The notes under the pieces: model-generated
The model's database searches: none
Told to the model about the DNA's origin: nothing
Seen by the model: the letters and a program-made list of their open reading frames with translations, nothing else
Assembly: GCF_002259705.1 (NCBI RefSeq)
Contig: NZ_MWWT01000005.1
Span: 434,001-498,000 of the forward strand
Length of the DNA: 64,000 nt
Reading direction: 5' to 3'
Source of the DNA: Alloscardovia macacae
GTDB lineage: Bacteria > Actinomycetota > Actinomycetes > Actinomycetales > Bifidobacteriaceae
Position numbers and translations under genes: made by a program
Shown here: positions 54,699-64,000 of the stretch, piece after piece
Numbering within the stretch: position 1 is the stretch's first letter
How the letters are laid out: the number at the start of each line of letters is the position of its first letter

Positions 54699-55706
54699 CT
54701 ACAAACTGGCGAACAGAGCGCGCTTCATGGGCTCGAATGCCACCTCGAGAACGTTCTGTACAGGAGTTCTGGTCATGTATGCTACCTGTGCGAGGGCTTG
54801 TCTCAAGAGCATATGCTCACCTCCCCTGACGTCTGCGTCTCGCGCGTCCATCTGCGCCATCAGTTGCGTCGGCCGAGGGTCGTAGATGACGTCGAGCATT
54901 CGTTTTTCCGTGAAGCGGACGGACTCAGGAAGCTTCTGGATTTCCTGGGCCAATTCATCCGTAGCGTGGGCGGGCACAGCAGCGATGATAATATCTGCTG
55001 CGAGAATCTCTTCGACGGCAGTCCTCCAAGGTTTCACGGTGAAGTTCACGGATGACTCTGCGCCAGGATACTGCTCCATGCGTCGGGCCATCTGCGCAGC
55101 CTCAAGAGTGTTCAGAGCGCAAATGGTGATGTCACTCACGTTCATCTCGATGAGAGCCGCTACGGCGGATGTCGCGGTCGATCCCGAACCTATAACGAGA
55201 GCGGAGAAGCTCTGTGACTGACTTTGCGGCTGCGGCCGTGACTGCGGGAGCGGATACGGATGTGACTGCGCATGTACGCTCGATTCACAGGTAGCGACTA
55301 CTCCGAATTCATCCGCGAATGTAAGCTTAATGCCATCCACATCCGTGTTATAGAGGCTAACGTGAGGAAGACTAGAATGCTGAGCACTCTTTCGAGTCCA
55401 GTCGAAGACCGCCGTATTCGCTACGCCGAGGAAAGATACTCTCGAATCCTGCGTGTCAGCAAAGCGAAGAGCTTCCTTCTTCAGCGGCATCGTCATACTG
55501 ACCCCAGCCCATGTCGAGTCGAGGTGTGTAAAGAAAGAGTCGAGCTGTTTTTCTTTCACATCGTGGCGGCTATACTCCCAGTCCGTGAGCCCCAAAGCAG
55601 CATATGCAGCTGAATGGAGCACTGGGGATAACGAGTGCCGTATGGGAGAGCCGAGCACTGCAGCACGATGCCGTATCGATGTGTCCTGTACATTAGTGTG
55701 CATCAT
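54699..55706 (-). CDS. aroE: Shikimate 5-dehydrogenase family protein
   Basis: A 335-residue AroE-type protein. The substrate site is recognisable in GSPIRHSLSPVLHSAAY near residue 20 and the catalytic lysine in VSMTMPLKKEAL near residue 73, with NTDVDGIKL near residue 120 and a nucleotide-binding GSGSTATSAVAAL near residue 175. Between these lies a Pro/Gln/Ser-rich insert of about 25 residues (SRPQPQSQSQS). It reduces 3-dehydroshikimate or a related compound. The start overlaps the uvrC stop by 14 bases, which couples the two. Confidence 0.85.
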   Translation of the reverse strand: MMHTNVQDTSIRHRAAVLGSPIRHSLSPVLHSAAYAALGLTDWEYSRHDVKEKQLDSFFTHLDSTWAGVSMTMPLKKEALRFADTQDSRVSFLGVANTAVFDWTRKSAQHSSLPHVSLYNTDVDGIKLTFADEFGVVATCESSVHAQSHPYPLPQSRPQPQSQSQSFSALVIGSGSTATSAVAALIEMNVSDITICALNTLEAAQMARRMEQYPGAESSVNFTVKPWRTAVEEILAADIIIAAVPAHATDELAQEIQKLPESVRFTEKRMLDVIYDPRPTQLMAQMDARDADVRGGEHMLLRQALAQVAYMTRTPVQNVLEVAFEPMKRALFASL

Positions 55707-58113
55707 TCTGACCGTCCTTAGTATCGTTCGTGCTGTTTATGTCGTTATGGCTAGCTGTATGTTCGTTCACGTCTTCCTTGTGAGAGTGAAGAGCAGCATA
55801 CAGAGCGTCTGCTTTTGCGTGGCCTACTCCCGGTACATCGAGAAAATCTTCGACAGTAGCCTCGCGCATGGCTCTTACGGAACCGAAATGATTCAGGAGC
55901 TTCTTCTGGAAGCTCGGGCCTATGCCCGGGATATCATCGAGGGCAGAGCGTAAAGCGCCTTTTCGTCTCGTCTTTCTATGATACGTGATGGCAAAGCGGT
56001 GTGATTCATCGCGTACGCGCTGGAGCAGGTACATCCCCTCAGACTGGCGTTTAAGGATAATAGGATAGTCATCATCTGCTACCCACACTTCTTCTAGCTT
56101 TTTCGCGAGTCCGCACACGGCCACATCGTTTATCCCACAGTCATCGAGTGCGCGCTGGGCTGCCTTCACCTGAGGCTGCCCACCATCGACGACGATGAGG
56201 TTCGGCTTATAAGCAAAGCGGCGGCGGGATGTATCCTGCTGAACGATGTCGGAAACGCTATCGGCGTTCTGCGTCTGCTCCAGTTTCTCAAGGCGCGCTT
56301 CGTCCTCGAGGCTATCCCCCGTATCTCCAGAAATATTTCCATGGCTGAAGCGCCGAGTAAGAGTCTCGTAGATGGCAGCAGTATCGTCGATAGCGCCTTT
56401 TCCATCTTTCCCGCGAATGGCGAAATGACGGTAAAAGTTCTTCTTCGCCATACCATCTTCGAAGACGACCATGGATGCCACCTGGAATCCGCCGCCCGTA
56501 GCATTCGAGATATCGTAACATTCGATGCGTAGTGGAGCCTGATCGAGGTAGAGCGCATCAGCGATATCGTGAAGTGCCTGTGAACGTGCGGCAAGGTCAG
56601 TAACACGACTGAGCTTACTGCGCTGAAGACTCTGCTGTGCGTTCGCGTTCGCGCGGTCGAGGAGAGTCTTTTTTTCGCCGCGTTCAGCGACTCGGATAGT
56701 CACGATGGCTCCACGCAAGCCAGACAGCCACATTTCGAGGCTATGCAGACGTGCTGGCTCAAAAGGTACGAGAATCTCACGCGGTATGGGAGATATAGGC
56801 GCGAGGAGATCGCTACGTCCGGTCATGTCTTCTCGCTCTTTGCGGTGCCGAGTTACCTGAGCTCGGCGCACAGCATCTGTAGCCGTGGTCTGCTGCGTCG
56901 GAGCGAGAGCATCACGACTAGCCGTCACTGAAATGGATTCGCTACTTTTTTCTGTGCTGCTGATCCCCATAATGTTTTCCGAGTCATTTTCCTCTACAGC
57001 AGCAGAATATACCTGTGTAATGAGGTCAGCGAGAAGCTCCGCATCATCCACATCCTCCACGCGTTCTACAGACCACCCACGTTCACCACGGATAGTGCCG
57101 GCACGCACGAAAAACGAGTGAACACTAGCTTCTAGCTCATCCGTTTCGATGCCTATGACGTCTGCATCTACATCTGTAGAGAAGACGACGGAATTCTGCT
57201 CGAGAACAGAGCTGAGAGCTTGAATCTGGTCTCGAATCTTTGCTGCTTTCTCAAACTCAAGTTCCGCGCTTGCCTCTTTCATCTGAGATTCGAGCTGTTT
57301 GCGGAAAGAATCTCCGAGACGTCCCGTCAGTATAGCGACGAGACGCTCACTCATAGAGCGATGCTCTTCCTTCGAAATCCAGCCGACGCATGGTGCTGAG
57401 CACTTGCCTATATGACCAAGTAAGCAGGGGCGTCCAGTTTCCTGAGCGCGCTTCAGCACGGCAGGCGTACACGTACGTACTGGGTATGCGCGAAGCATGG
57501 AATCCAGAGTCTGGCGCATATTCCATACTTTCGCATACGGGCCGAAGTAGCGTGCTTTACGGTTATTCTTATTTCTCGTGACCCATACACGCGGTATCTC
57601 TTCTTTAACGGAGATAGCCACGTAGGGATACGTCTTATCATCTCGAAAGACGACATTAAAACGAGGGTCGAACTCCTTAATCCACGTGTACTCGAGTGTC
57701 AGGGATTCGAGCTCAGTGCCGACTACAGTCCATTCGAGACTCCGCGCGGTGAGCACCATATTTTGAGTACGCGGATGGAGTCTTTCCAGGGGCTGAAAGT
57801 AGTTCGTCAGGCGATTCCTGAGATTTTTCGCCTTACCTACGTAGATAACGCGCCCGTCACCGTCACGCCATTTATAGACTCCCGGATTCGTCGGAATGTC
57901 CGAAGTTTTCGGACGGAAGAGGTCTCGGGTGTCTCCTAGGAGTGGGGCTCCGTTCACATTTGTCTTAGCCTCTACCCCTACTTCTTCAGGGGCTTCACTA
58001 CTGGTGGTATCGTAAGCTGGGACTGCTAGGGAGCCGTCGCTCTGCGCATCATGAAGGAGACGCACAGTTTTGCGCCATGCGCCCTGTGTATATTTTTCAG
58101 GGGCGGTATCCAT
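55693..58113 (-). CDS. uvrC: Excinuclease ABC subunit UvrC
   Basis: An 806-residue dual-incision nuclease, longer than the usual ~650. The GIY-YIG domain (GVYKWRDGDGRVIYVGKAKNL) is near residue 80; about 70 residues before it are low-complexity. The zinc-like CSAPCVGWIS is near residue 235, UVR at about 275 (ASAELEFEKAAKIRDQIQAL), the RNase H-type endonuclease with ECYDISNATGGG near 525, and the C-terminal helix-hairpin-helix pair (IPGIGPSFQKKLLNHFGSV, DVPGVGHAKADALY). Two acidic inserts, near residues 380-420 and 600-640, are poorly conserved. RBS AAAGGA precedes the ATG. Confidence 0.95.
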   Translation of the reverse strand: MDTAPEKYTQGAWRKTVRLLHDAQSDGSLAVPAYDTTSSEAPEEVGVEAKTNVNGAPLLGDTRDLFRPKTSDIPTNPGVYKWRDGDGRVIYVGKAKNLRNRLTNYFQPLERLHPRTQNMVLTARSLEWTVVGTELESLTLEYTWIKEFDPRFNVVFRDDKTYPYVAISVKEEIPRVWVTRNKNNRKARYFGPYAKVWNMRQTLDSMLRAYPVRTCTPAVLKRAQETGRPCLLGHIGKCSAPCVGWISKEEHRSMSERLVAILTGRLGDSFRKQLESQMKEASAELEFEKAAKIRDQIQALSSVLEQNSVVFSTDVDADVIGIETDELEASVHSFFVRAGTIRGERGWSVERVEDVDDAELLADLITQVYSAAVEENDSENIMGISSTEKSSESISVTASRDALAPTQQTTATDAVRRAQVTRHRKEREDMTGRSDLLAPISPIPREILVPFEPARLHSLEMWLSGLRGAIVTIRVAERGEKKTLLDRANANAQQSLQRSKLSRVTDLAARSQALHDIADALYLDQAPLRIECYDISNATGGGFQVASMVVFEDGMAKKNFYRHFAIRGKDGKGAIDDTAAIYETLTRRFSHGNISGDTGDSLEDEARLEKLEQTQNADSVSDIVQQDTSRRRFAYKPNLIVVDGGQPQVKAAQRALDDCGINDVAVCGLAKKLEEVWVADDDYPIILKRQSEGMYLLQRVRDESHRFAITYHRKTRRKGALRSALDDIPGIGPSFQKKLLNHFGSVRAMREATVEDFLDVPGVGHAKADALYAALHSHKEDVNEHTASHNDINSTNDTKDGQNDAH

Positions 58114-58154
58114 TACGTCATCCTTTCTTCTTGAGATGCTCTTTTATTTCAGTA

Positions 58155-58186
58155 TCGTGTTACTTCACATTCGTGTTACTTCACAT
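58155..58186. repeat. 16-bp tandem duplication spanning the uvrA stop codon
   Basis: TCGTGTTACTTCACAT occurs exactly at 58155-58170 and 58171-58186. On the minus strand this is the uvrA end (Asn-Val-Lys-stop) duplicated beyond the stop at 58176-58178. Confidence 0.92.
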
Positions 58187-61067
58187 TCAGGAGCGGCTTA
58201 AGGAATCTGCCAGTCCAGCTATTCGCTTCAGCTGCCACGGATTCTGGTGTTCCCTCGGTAACTACAGTACCACCGCCATCGCCTCCTTCAGGACCCATAT
58301 CTATAATCCAGTCTGCGCACTTAACGACATCGAGATTATGTTCGATAACGATAACAGTATTCCCTTTATCGACTAAACCCTGAAGAACGACCATAAGTTT
58401 ATTTACATCTTCGAAATGGAGACCTGTCGTAGGCTCGTCCAGGATATACACCGTCTTACCATCAGAACGTTTCTGCAGCTCAGTGGCGAGTTTTACTCGC
58501 TGGCTCTCTCCCCCAGAAAGTGTAGGAGCTGGCTGACCGAGACGGATATACCCGAGTCCTACATCGACGAGCGTCTGCAGATATCTCGAAATCGATGGAT
58601 AGGCTTTAAAGAAGCGAGCAGCCTCTTCTATAGGCATTTCAAGGATATCCGCTACAGACTTTCCGTTATACTTCACTTCGAGAGTTTCTCGGTTATAACG
58701 GCGTCCATGGCATACTTCACAGTCCACATACACGTCTGGCAGGAAGTTCATCTCTATCTTTATGGTACCGTCACCATGGCACGCTTCGCAGCGCCCTCCT
58801 TTTACATTAAAAGAGAAACGTCCGGGGCCGTATCCACGCACCTGCGCCTCAGGAGTTTTCGCCAGAAGAGTGCGAATCTTATCCCACACGCCTGTATATG
58901 TGGCAGGATTCGAACGTGGAGTACGACCTATAGGGTTCTGGTCCACGTGAATAACCTTCTTCACCTGGTCCACGCCTTCCACGCGCGTATGCTTGCCTGG
59001 GACGATGCGAGCACCATTCAGTTTATCTGCGAGAACAGGATAGAGGATAGAGTTCACTAAGGTGGACTTTCCAGATCCGGACACGCCAGTTACTGCTGTA
59101 AGGACGCCTAGTGGGAACTGGACGTCTATATTCTTCAGATTATTTTCTCGAGCTCCTACCACACGTAGATTCTTCGTCTTATAAACGCGACGACGCTTCT
59201 CAGGAATGCGTATCTTCTTGCGGCCGCTGATGTAGGCGCCCGTGATGGAACGTGTAGCCTCTGTAATGCGTTTCGCATTCCCAGAGAAGATAATTTCTCC
59301 GCCGTGTTCGCCAGCACCAGGACCTATATCGACAAGCCAGTCTGCTGTCTTAATAGTGTCTTCATCATGCTCCACGACGATGAGAGTATTTCCTAAATCA
59401 CGAAGATTATGCAGAGTCTTAATGAGACGCTCGTTGTCGCGCTGATGCAAGCCTATGGAAGGCTCATCAAGGACATACATGACGCCTACGAGTCCGGAAC
59501 CTATCTGCGTGGCGAGGCGAATGCGCTGTGCTTCACCGCCCGAAAGTGTGGCTGCCGCTCGAGAAAGAGTGAGGTATGTCAGTCCCACATCGTTCAAGAA
59601 CCCGAGGCGTGCACGGATTTCTTTCAGAATCTCCACTGCTATCTGTGCTGAGGATCCTTCCAGCTTGAGATTCTGCACCCACGAGTAAGCACGGGATATA
59701 GGCATATCGCACACGTCGATGATAGACTCATCCCCTACAGTCACAGCAAGAACTTCAGGTTTGAGGCGCTTTCCGCCACAGACCTGGCATGGTACTTCAC
59801 GCATGTATGACTCATAGTACTGCTTCATAGCATCAGAATCAGTCTCGTCGTGACGGCGCATAAGCGCGCGCACGACACCCTCGAATCCGGATGTATACTC
59901 GCGCATGCGCCCCCAGCGGTTTCGGTAGCTTACTTTTACCTTGAAGTCATGCCCATACATGATGGCATCGCGCACATCTTTACTAAGCTTTCCCCATGGC
60001 GTATCCATGCTAAAGCCCAGCTCATCAGCAAGTCCCTCGAGCAGATGCTGGTAATACTGCGTCTGAGTTTTCGAACCGTTCCATGGTTCTATAGCTCCAT
60101 CAGCAAGGGACTTTGATGAATCAGGAATGATGAGTTCAGGATCTATCTCGAGCTTAAAGCCTATGCCGGTGCATTCAGGACAGGCTCCGTAGGGAGCGTT
60201 AAAGGAGAATGTACGTGGTTCTATCTCCTCGAGTTCGAGCTCATGACCATTTGGACAGCTACGGTTCTCTGAGAACGGGCGGCGGCGCGCAGGATCTTTC
60301 TCATCGAGATCCACGAAGTCCGCTATAACCACGCCATGAGCGAGACGTAGGGCAGTTTCTACGGAATCGGTGAGACGCTGACGCATACCATCGCGGACAG
60401 CGAGACGATCTATGACTACCTCGATAGTGTGCTTATTCTGCTTCTTGAGTGTTATCTCCGAGTTCAGCTGGGTAAGCTTTCCATCGATAAGCGCACGGGC
60501 ATAACCGTCGGTACGCAACGTCTCGATGAGCTCGACAAATTCCCCTTTGCGTCCCTTAACTACGGGAGCGAGCAGCTGGAAGCGGGTCTTCTCTGGAAGG
60601 GTGAGAAGGGAGTCTACTATCTGCTGAGGTGTCTGTTCGGTGATAACCTCTCCACATTCAGGACAGTGAGGAATGCCTGTGCGTGCATAGAGGAGACGAA
60701 GGTAATCGTACACTTCTGTGATGGTTCCCACAGTGGAGCGAGGGTTACGATTCGTCGTCTTCTGGTCGATAGATACGGCTGGGCTTAATCCGTCGATGAG
60801 ATCCACATCAGGCTTATCCATCTGTCCGAGGAACTGGCGAGCATATGCAGAAAGGGACTCTACATATCGCCTCTGCCCTTCTGCAAAAAGCGTGTCGAAA
60901 GCAAGGGATGACTTTCCAGAACCCGAAAGCCCTGTGAAGACGACCATCTTGTTTCTCGGTATCTCGAGGTCCACGTCTTTCAGGTTATGCTCTCGGGCAC
61001 CCTGAATGACTATTTTCTCCGTGAGTGGTACACCATGGAGGTCCTCGATGATAGTTTCGTTCGCCAC
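58176..61067 (-). CDS. uvrA: Excinuclease ABC subunit UvrA
   Basis: A 963-residue damage-recognition ATPase. First P-loop [15 protein letters not shown] near residue 45, first zinc module CPECGEV (near 140), a C...C module CPNGHELE...CPEC near 275-295, the first ABC signature [13 protein letters not shown] near residue 508, the second P-loop [15 protein letters not shown] near 665, the second zinc module [29 protein letters not shown] near 765 and the second signature [13 protein letters not shown] near 855. The start is GTG with GGGGAG. A SOS-box-like palindrome lies 79 bases upstream. Confidence 0.97.
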   Translation of the reverse strand: MANETIIEDLHGVPLTEKIVIQGAREHNLKDVDLEIPRNKMVVFTGLSGSGKSSLAFDTLFAEGQRRYVESLSAYARQFLGQMDKPDVDLIDGLSPAVSIDQKTTNRNPRSTVGTITEVYDYLRLLYARTGIPHCPECGEVITEQTPQQIVDSLLTLPEKTRFQLLAPVVKGRKGEFVELIETLRTDGYARALIDGKLTQLNSEITLKKQNKHTIEVVIDRLAVRDGMRQRLTDSVETALRLAHGVVIADFVDLDEKDPARRRPFSENRSCPNGHELELEEIEPRTFSFNAPYGACPECTGIGFKLEIDPELIIPDSSKSLADGAIEPWNGSKTQTQYYQHLLEGLADELGFSMDTPWGKLSKDVRDAIMYGHDFKVKVSYRNRWGRMREYTSGFEGVVRALMRRHDETDSDAMKQYYESYMREVPCQVCGGKRLKPEVLAVTVGDESIIDVCDMPISRAYSWVQNLKLEGSSAQIAVEILKEIRARLGFLNDVGLTYLTLSRAAATLSGGEAQRIRLATQIGSGLVGVMYVLDEPSIGLHQRDNERLIKTLHNLRDLGNTLIVVEHDEDTIKTADWLVDIGPGAGEHGGEIIFSGNAKRITEATRSITGAYISGRKKIRIPEKRRRVYKTKNLRVVGARENNLKNIDVQFPLGVLTAVTGVSGSGKSTLVNSILYPVLADKLNGARIVPGKHTRVEGVDQVKKVIHVDQNPIGRTPRSNPATYTGVWDKIRTLLAKTPEAQVRGYGPGRFSFNVKGGRCEACHGDGTIKIEMNFLPDVYVDCEVCHGRRYNRETLEVKYNGKSVADILEMPIEEAARFFKAYPSISRYLQTLVDVGLGYIRLGQPAPTLSGGESQRVKLATELQKRSDGKTVYILDEPTTGLHFEDVNKLMVVLQGLVDKGNTVIVIEHNLDVVKCADWIIDMGPEGGDGGGTVVTEGTPESVAAEANSWTGRFLKPLLNVK

Positions 61068-61145
61068 GACACTCCCCTTCTGCGCGGTTTTCCGCGTTCT
61101 ATTCCAGACTATTCGCTTGAGTTTTCTCTGATGAGTAGTCTATCA

Positions 61146-61173
61146 GAACATTCGAACAAATTTTCGAATGTTC
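61146..61173. promoter_or_regulatory. SOS-box-like palindrome upstream of uvrA
   Basis: An exact 11-bp inverted repeat, GAACATTCGAA and TTCGAATGTTC, around six bases. Its inner 16 bases, TCGAACAAATTTTCGA (61152-61167), match the actinobacterial LexA site except for one position. It sits 79 bases before uvrA and 84 before the divergent ABC-F gene. Confidence 0.7.
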
Positions 61174-61256
61174 CACCCTGTCGGGTACACTATAAAACAC
61201 GAGTACACGCACGTGTACCCATTCCTATAGCATCATACCCGTAGAATGAGGACCGC

Positions 61257-62858
61257 ATGGCCATTTCAGCTCAAGGATTGGAAATTCGTATCGGAGCGAG
61301 GCAGCTGCTCGCGCCGACAGATTTTCATGTTTCTCCCGGGGACCGCATCGGTCTCGTCGGACGAAATGGTGCTGGGAAGACCACACTTACACGTGTTATT
61401 ACTGGAGAAATGCTTCCGTCGGCGGGAAAAGTAAGCTACTCGGGAAAGTTGGGATATCTTCCTCAGGATACGCATGCAGCAGATCCTGAGCAGACAGCAC
61501 TCGACCGGATTATGTCTGCTCGAGACATCGCGTCTATCGTCGCGCGGATACGTAAAGCTGAACGCGAGATGACGAACCCTGACCCGGACGTCATGACCAA
61601 AGCCATGAAACGTTACGATAAAGCTATGCAGGACTTCGAAAATGCGAACGGCTACTCTGCGCAGTCAGATGCCACAGTCATGGCGGAAAGTCTCGGCATA
61701 AGTCAGGATGTACTTCCCCGCCAGCTCGGCACGCTCTCAGGTGGTCAGCGTAGGCGTATCGAGCTCGCGCGCATTCTTTTCTCGGATGCGGATACCCTTA
61801 TCCTCGACGAGCCGACGAATCACTTGGATGCAGACTCCATCGAGTGGCTGAAGAAGTATCTGAAAAGCTATGCAGGTGGATTCCTCGTTATCTCCCACTC
61901 GACAGAGCTTCTCGGCGAGACGGTGAATAAAGTCTGGCACTTGGATGCGCAGCGCGCCCAAATAGACATGTATTCACTGGGATGGGCAGCATACTTGAAG
62001 CAACGAGCAGTCGATGAGGAACGTCGCCGCCGCGAGCGTGAAGTGGCTCAGAAGAAGGCCGAGCGTCTGATGCAGCAGGGCATACGCCTTCATGCGAAGG
62101 CTACGAAGGCAGTAGCAGCTCAGAACATGATTCGTCGCGCCGAAAAGCTGCTGGAGTCCACAGAACCTGAGCAGAAGAAGGAGAAAGTGGCAGACCTGCG
62201 CTTCCCTACTCCTGCACCATGCGGTCGCACCCCTATCATGGCAGAAGACATCTCGAAAGCATTTGGTTCGAATATCGTCTTCGCGGGAATAAACCTCGCC
62301 GTGGATAAGGGTTCTCGCGTGGTTATTCTCGGATATAACGGTGCAGGTAAGACCACGACGCTACGTATTCTCGCAGGTCAGGATGAACCAGATACGGGAG
62401 AAGTAAAGTACGGCCATGGAGCGAAGATAGGCTACTTCGCACAGGAGCACGATACTTTGGATACGGAGAAAACTCTTCTCGAGAATATGCAGGCTGTAGC
62501 TCCTGAACTCGATGATACACAGATTCGCACTATTCTCGGTAGTTTTCTCTTTTCCGGGGACGACGTCTATAAGCAGACGAAAGTACTCTCAGGTGGTGAA
62601 AAAACGAGACTTGCTCTCGCTACGCTTGTCTCCTCGAAGGCGAATGTGCTTCTGCTCGATGAGCCGACGAATAACCTCGACCCAGCTTCGCGAGATGAGA
62701 TTTTGAATGCCATCTCGAAGTATGAAGGCGCTATAGTTCTCGTCACACATGACGAAGGTGCTGTGGAAGCGCTTGAACCGGAGCGCGTACTTCTCTTACC
62801 GGATGGGGATGAGGACCTCTGGAATGATTCCTACTTAGACTTGGTGGCATTGGAGTAA
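61257..62858 (+). CDS. ABC-F family ATPase
   Basis: A 533-residue protein with two ABC domains and no membrane segment. The first domain has GRNGAGKTTLTRVITGE near residue 37 and LSGGQRRRIELARIL near 160; DEPTNHLD near 182 and a histidine in LVISHSTELL. The linker (residues ~245-310) is Arg/Glu-rich, the P-site tRNA interaction motif of the family. The second domain has GYNGAGKTTTLRILAG near 362, LSGGEKTRLALATL near 445 and DEPTNNLD near 472. ABC-F proteins act on ribosomes; some give antibiotic resistance. This one resembles the housekeeping group, but its target cannot be decided here. Confidence 0.93.
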   Translation: MAISAQGLEIRIGARQLLAPTDFHVSPGDRIGLVGRNGAGKTTLTRVITGEMLPSAGKVSYSGKLGYLPQDTHAADPEQTALDRIMSARDIASIVARIRKAEREMTNPDPDVMTKAMKRYDKAMQDFENANGYSAQSDATVMAESLGISQDVLPRQLGTLSGGQRRRIELARILFSDADTLILDEPTNHLDADSIEWLKKYLKSYAGGFLVISHSTELLGETVNKVWHLDAQRAQIDMYSLGWAAYLKQRAVDEERRRREREVAQKKAERLMQQGIRLHAKATKAVAAQNMIRRAEKLLESTEPEQKKEKVADLRFPTPAPCGRTPIMAEDISKAFGSNIVFAGINLAVDKGSRVVILGYNGAGKTTTLRILAGQDEPDTGEVKYGHGAKIGYFAQEHDTLDTEKTLLENMQAVAPELDDTQIRTILGSFLFSGDDVYKQTKVLSGGEKTRLALATLVSSKANVLLLDEPTNNLDPASRDEILNAISKYEGAIVLVTHDEGAVEALEPERVLLLPDGDEDLWNDSYLDLVALE

Positions 62859-62867
62859 GATACAGAT

Positions 62868-63794
62868 ATGACACTTTTACAGCTTCAGTACATCGTGAAG
62901 ATCGTGGAATGCGGCTCTATGAACGAGGCATCCCACGCTCTGTACATCTCCCAGCCAGCTCTGAGCTCCGCTGTTAAAGAGCTGGAAAAAGAGATGGGCA
63001 TAGAGATTTTCACACGCTCCTCTCAGGGCATCGCCCTGACTGTAGATGGAGTGGAGTTCCTTCAGTATGCGCGTCAGATTCTCGACCAGACCGAGCTCAT
63101 GAATGAGCGCTATAAGCATACGAAGCCACGTAAGCAGCTCTGTCAGGTGTCCACGCAGCACTACATGTTCGCCGTAGAAGCGTTCGTCGAGATGATTAAT
63201 TCGTCGGATTCGGAAGAATACGAGTTCTCTATACGAGAGGACAGAACACGTGAGATTATCGAATCTGTGGCGAACATGCGCTCCGAGATAGGCATCCTGT
63301 ACACCTCGGATTTTAATCGAAACGTGATTAATAAGCTTCTGCGTGAAAAGCATCTCGAGTTCCATCCGTTATTTAATGCCGGGCTGCACGTGTTCATCTC
63401 GCGTGAGAATCCGCTCGCTGTGAAAGATCGCCTCACCATGGAGGATCTGAAGCCATACCCGTTTATCCAGTTCGAACAAGGTGAAGAAGGAAGCTTCTAT
63501 TTCGCTGAAGAAGCAGTATGGCCCGAGTATGCGTCGAAGCAGATTAATGTAACAGACCGTGCAACGAATCTGAACTTCATCGTAGGACTGAACGGATATA
63601 CCATCTCCACGGGTATCGATAATGAAGACCTGAATACGGAGAAGATAGTCACTGTTCCTCTGGATACTGATGACCGTATGCTCGTGGGCTGGATTACGAA
63701 TGAGCGGTCGAATCTTTCTCATGCTGCTGAGACGTACATTTCGAAGCTGAAAGAAGTGGTACGTAAGCATGGGTATAGCACGATAGAAGGCTAA
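62868..63794 (+). CDS. LysR-family transcriptional regulator
   Basis: A 308-residue LysR regulator. The winged helix-turn-helix is at residues 1-60 (LLQLQYIVKIVECGSMNEASHALYISQPALSSAVKELEKEMGIEIFTR), followed by a co-inducer domain with GIALTVDGVEFL and a flexible hinge. The second helix is slightly unusual (MNEASHALYI). The ligand is unknown; the domain looks CysB/CbbR-like rather than MleR, so I do not link it to the malolactic genes 22 kb away. It starts nine bases after the ABC-F gene and ends with a strong terminator. Confidence 0.9.
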   Translation: MTLLQLQYIVKIVECGSMNEASHALYISQPALSSAVKELEKEMGIEIFTRSSQGIALTVDGVEFLQYARQILDQTELMNERYKHTKPRKQLCQVSTQHYMFAVEAFVEMINSSDSEEYEFSIREDRTREIIESVANMRSEIGILYTSDFNRNVINKLLREKHLEFHPLFNAGLHVFISRENPLAVKDRLTMEDLKPYPFIQFEQGEEGSFYFAEEAVWPEYASKQINVTDRATNLNFIVGLNGYTISTGIDNEDLNTEKIVTVPLDTDDRMLVGWITNERSNLSHAAETYISKLKEVVRKHGYSTIEG

Positions 63795-63808
63795 GATTTT
63801 GCTACGGT

Positions 63809-63864
63809 AAAAATCGAGGGTGTGTGCACAGTTCTCAGCAGTCGTGCACACACCCTCGATTTTT
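63809..63864 (+). terminator. Strong terminator after the LysR gene
   Basis: A perfect 21-bp stem (63809-63829 with 63844-63864) with a 14-base loop, starting A5 and ending T5. It faces the end of the next, convergent gene and can serve both directions. Confidence 0.95.
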
Positions 63865-63881
63865 ATGTTCAGGATCCTACC

Positions 63882-64000
63882 TTACCTTATCCCATCCCGC
63901 TCCTTACGGGCAGCATATATTTGGAAAATCAGGGCCAGCACTGCTGTGAGAATGCGCGCTAGGACAGTACTCCACCAGATCATCATCTGCGCTGCGTCTG
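63882..64000 (-). CDS. C-terminal end of an unidentified membrane protein (partial)
   Basis: The minus-strand frame reading in from the window edge ends ...RILTAVLALIFQIYAARKERDGIR then TAA at 63882-63884. The visible 38 residues include one hydrophobic helix (VLARILTAVLALIFQIYAA) and a basic tail, as in the last helix of a membrane protein. The family cannot be named from this fragment. Confidence 0.55.
   Translation of the reverse strand, partial: DAAQMMIWWSTVLARILTAVLALIFQIYAARKERDGIR

Noticed and set aside
62868-63794. LysR protein as the malolactic regulator MleR
   Set aside because: It is 22 kb from mleS, adjoins an ABC-F gene, and its effector domain does not resemble MleR.

Overview
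This window looks like a chromosome segment of a mid-GC actinobacterium, most probably of the family Bifidobacteriaceae. The genus cannot be fixed from the sequence alone. The evidence is actinobacterial gene order and gene fusions: pgsA-DUF881-sbp-DUF881-FHA-merR; helY next to a fused PafB/PafC regulator; a cytidylate kinase-Der fusion; RbpA; thrS-HIT-PI synthase-yebC-ruvCAB-yajC-apt; adjacent tkt and tal; and uvrA-uvrC-aroE-rapZ-whiA-pgk-tpiA-secG.

Left arm (1-7.8 kb): every gene is on the + strand. It holds the end of hisF, then hisI, lgt, rpe, hisE, hisG (histidine biosynthesis, lipoprotein modification and pentose phosphate genes), and the envelope/division cluster pgsA, two DUF881 proteins, small basic protein, GarA-type FHA protein and FtsR-type MerR regulator. 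Just after it, at 7808-7835, lies a 28-bp 11-6-11 sequence with strong dif (XerC/XerD) character. To its right the prevailing gene strand flips to minus, as expected where the two replichores meet. Beside the site are a nonsense-interrupted surface-adhesin remnant and an unrecognised secreted coiled-coil protein.

Middle (10-35 kb): HAD phosphatase, rbpA, helY, pafBC, cmk-der, a pseudouridine synthase, an aquaporin-family channel, purH with DUF3017 and DUF6350 membrane proteins, sucCD, apt, yajC, the Holliday-junction genes ruvCAB with a LexA (SOS) box, yebC, a PI-phosphate synthase homologue, a HIT hydrolase, thrS, and a tRNA operon Gly-Cys-Val-Val.

Right (35-64 kb): a PAC2 protein, a Bcr/CflA-type MFS exporter, a malolactic locus (mleS, mleP) whose enzyme resembles lactic acid bacterial MleS, a fructosamine-kinase-like protein, dnaJ, the highly expressed tkt and tal genes, an AT-rich unknown membrane protein next to a complete ISL3-family insertion sequence with a frameshifted transposase, secG, the glycolytic pair tpiA/pgk, whiA, rapZ, aroE, uvrC, uvrA (with its own SOS-box-like palindrome), an ABC-F protein and a LysR regulator.

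The most unusual non-coding structure is a family of exactly 44-bp palindromes with TTTTGGGCG ends, in two otherwise gene-poor gaps (16.6-16.9 kb and 41.9-42.1 kb). A 13-base word, GGWWGAATTGACC, recurs far more often than chance would allow. Several gene 3' ends also carry short tandem duplications that run across the stop codon.
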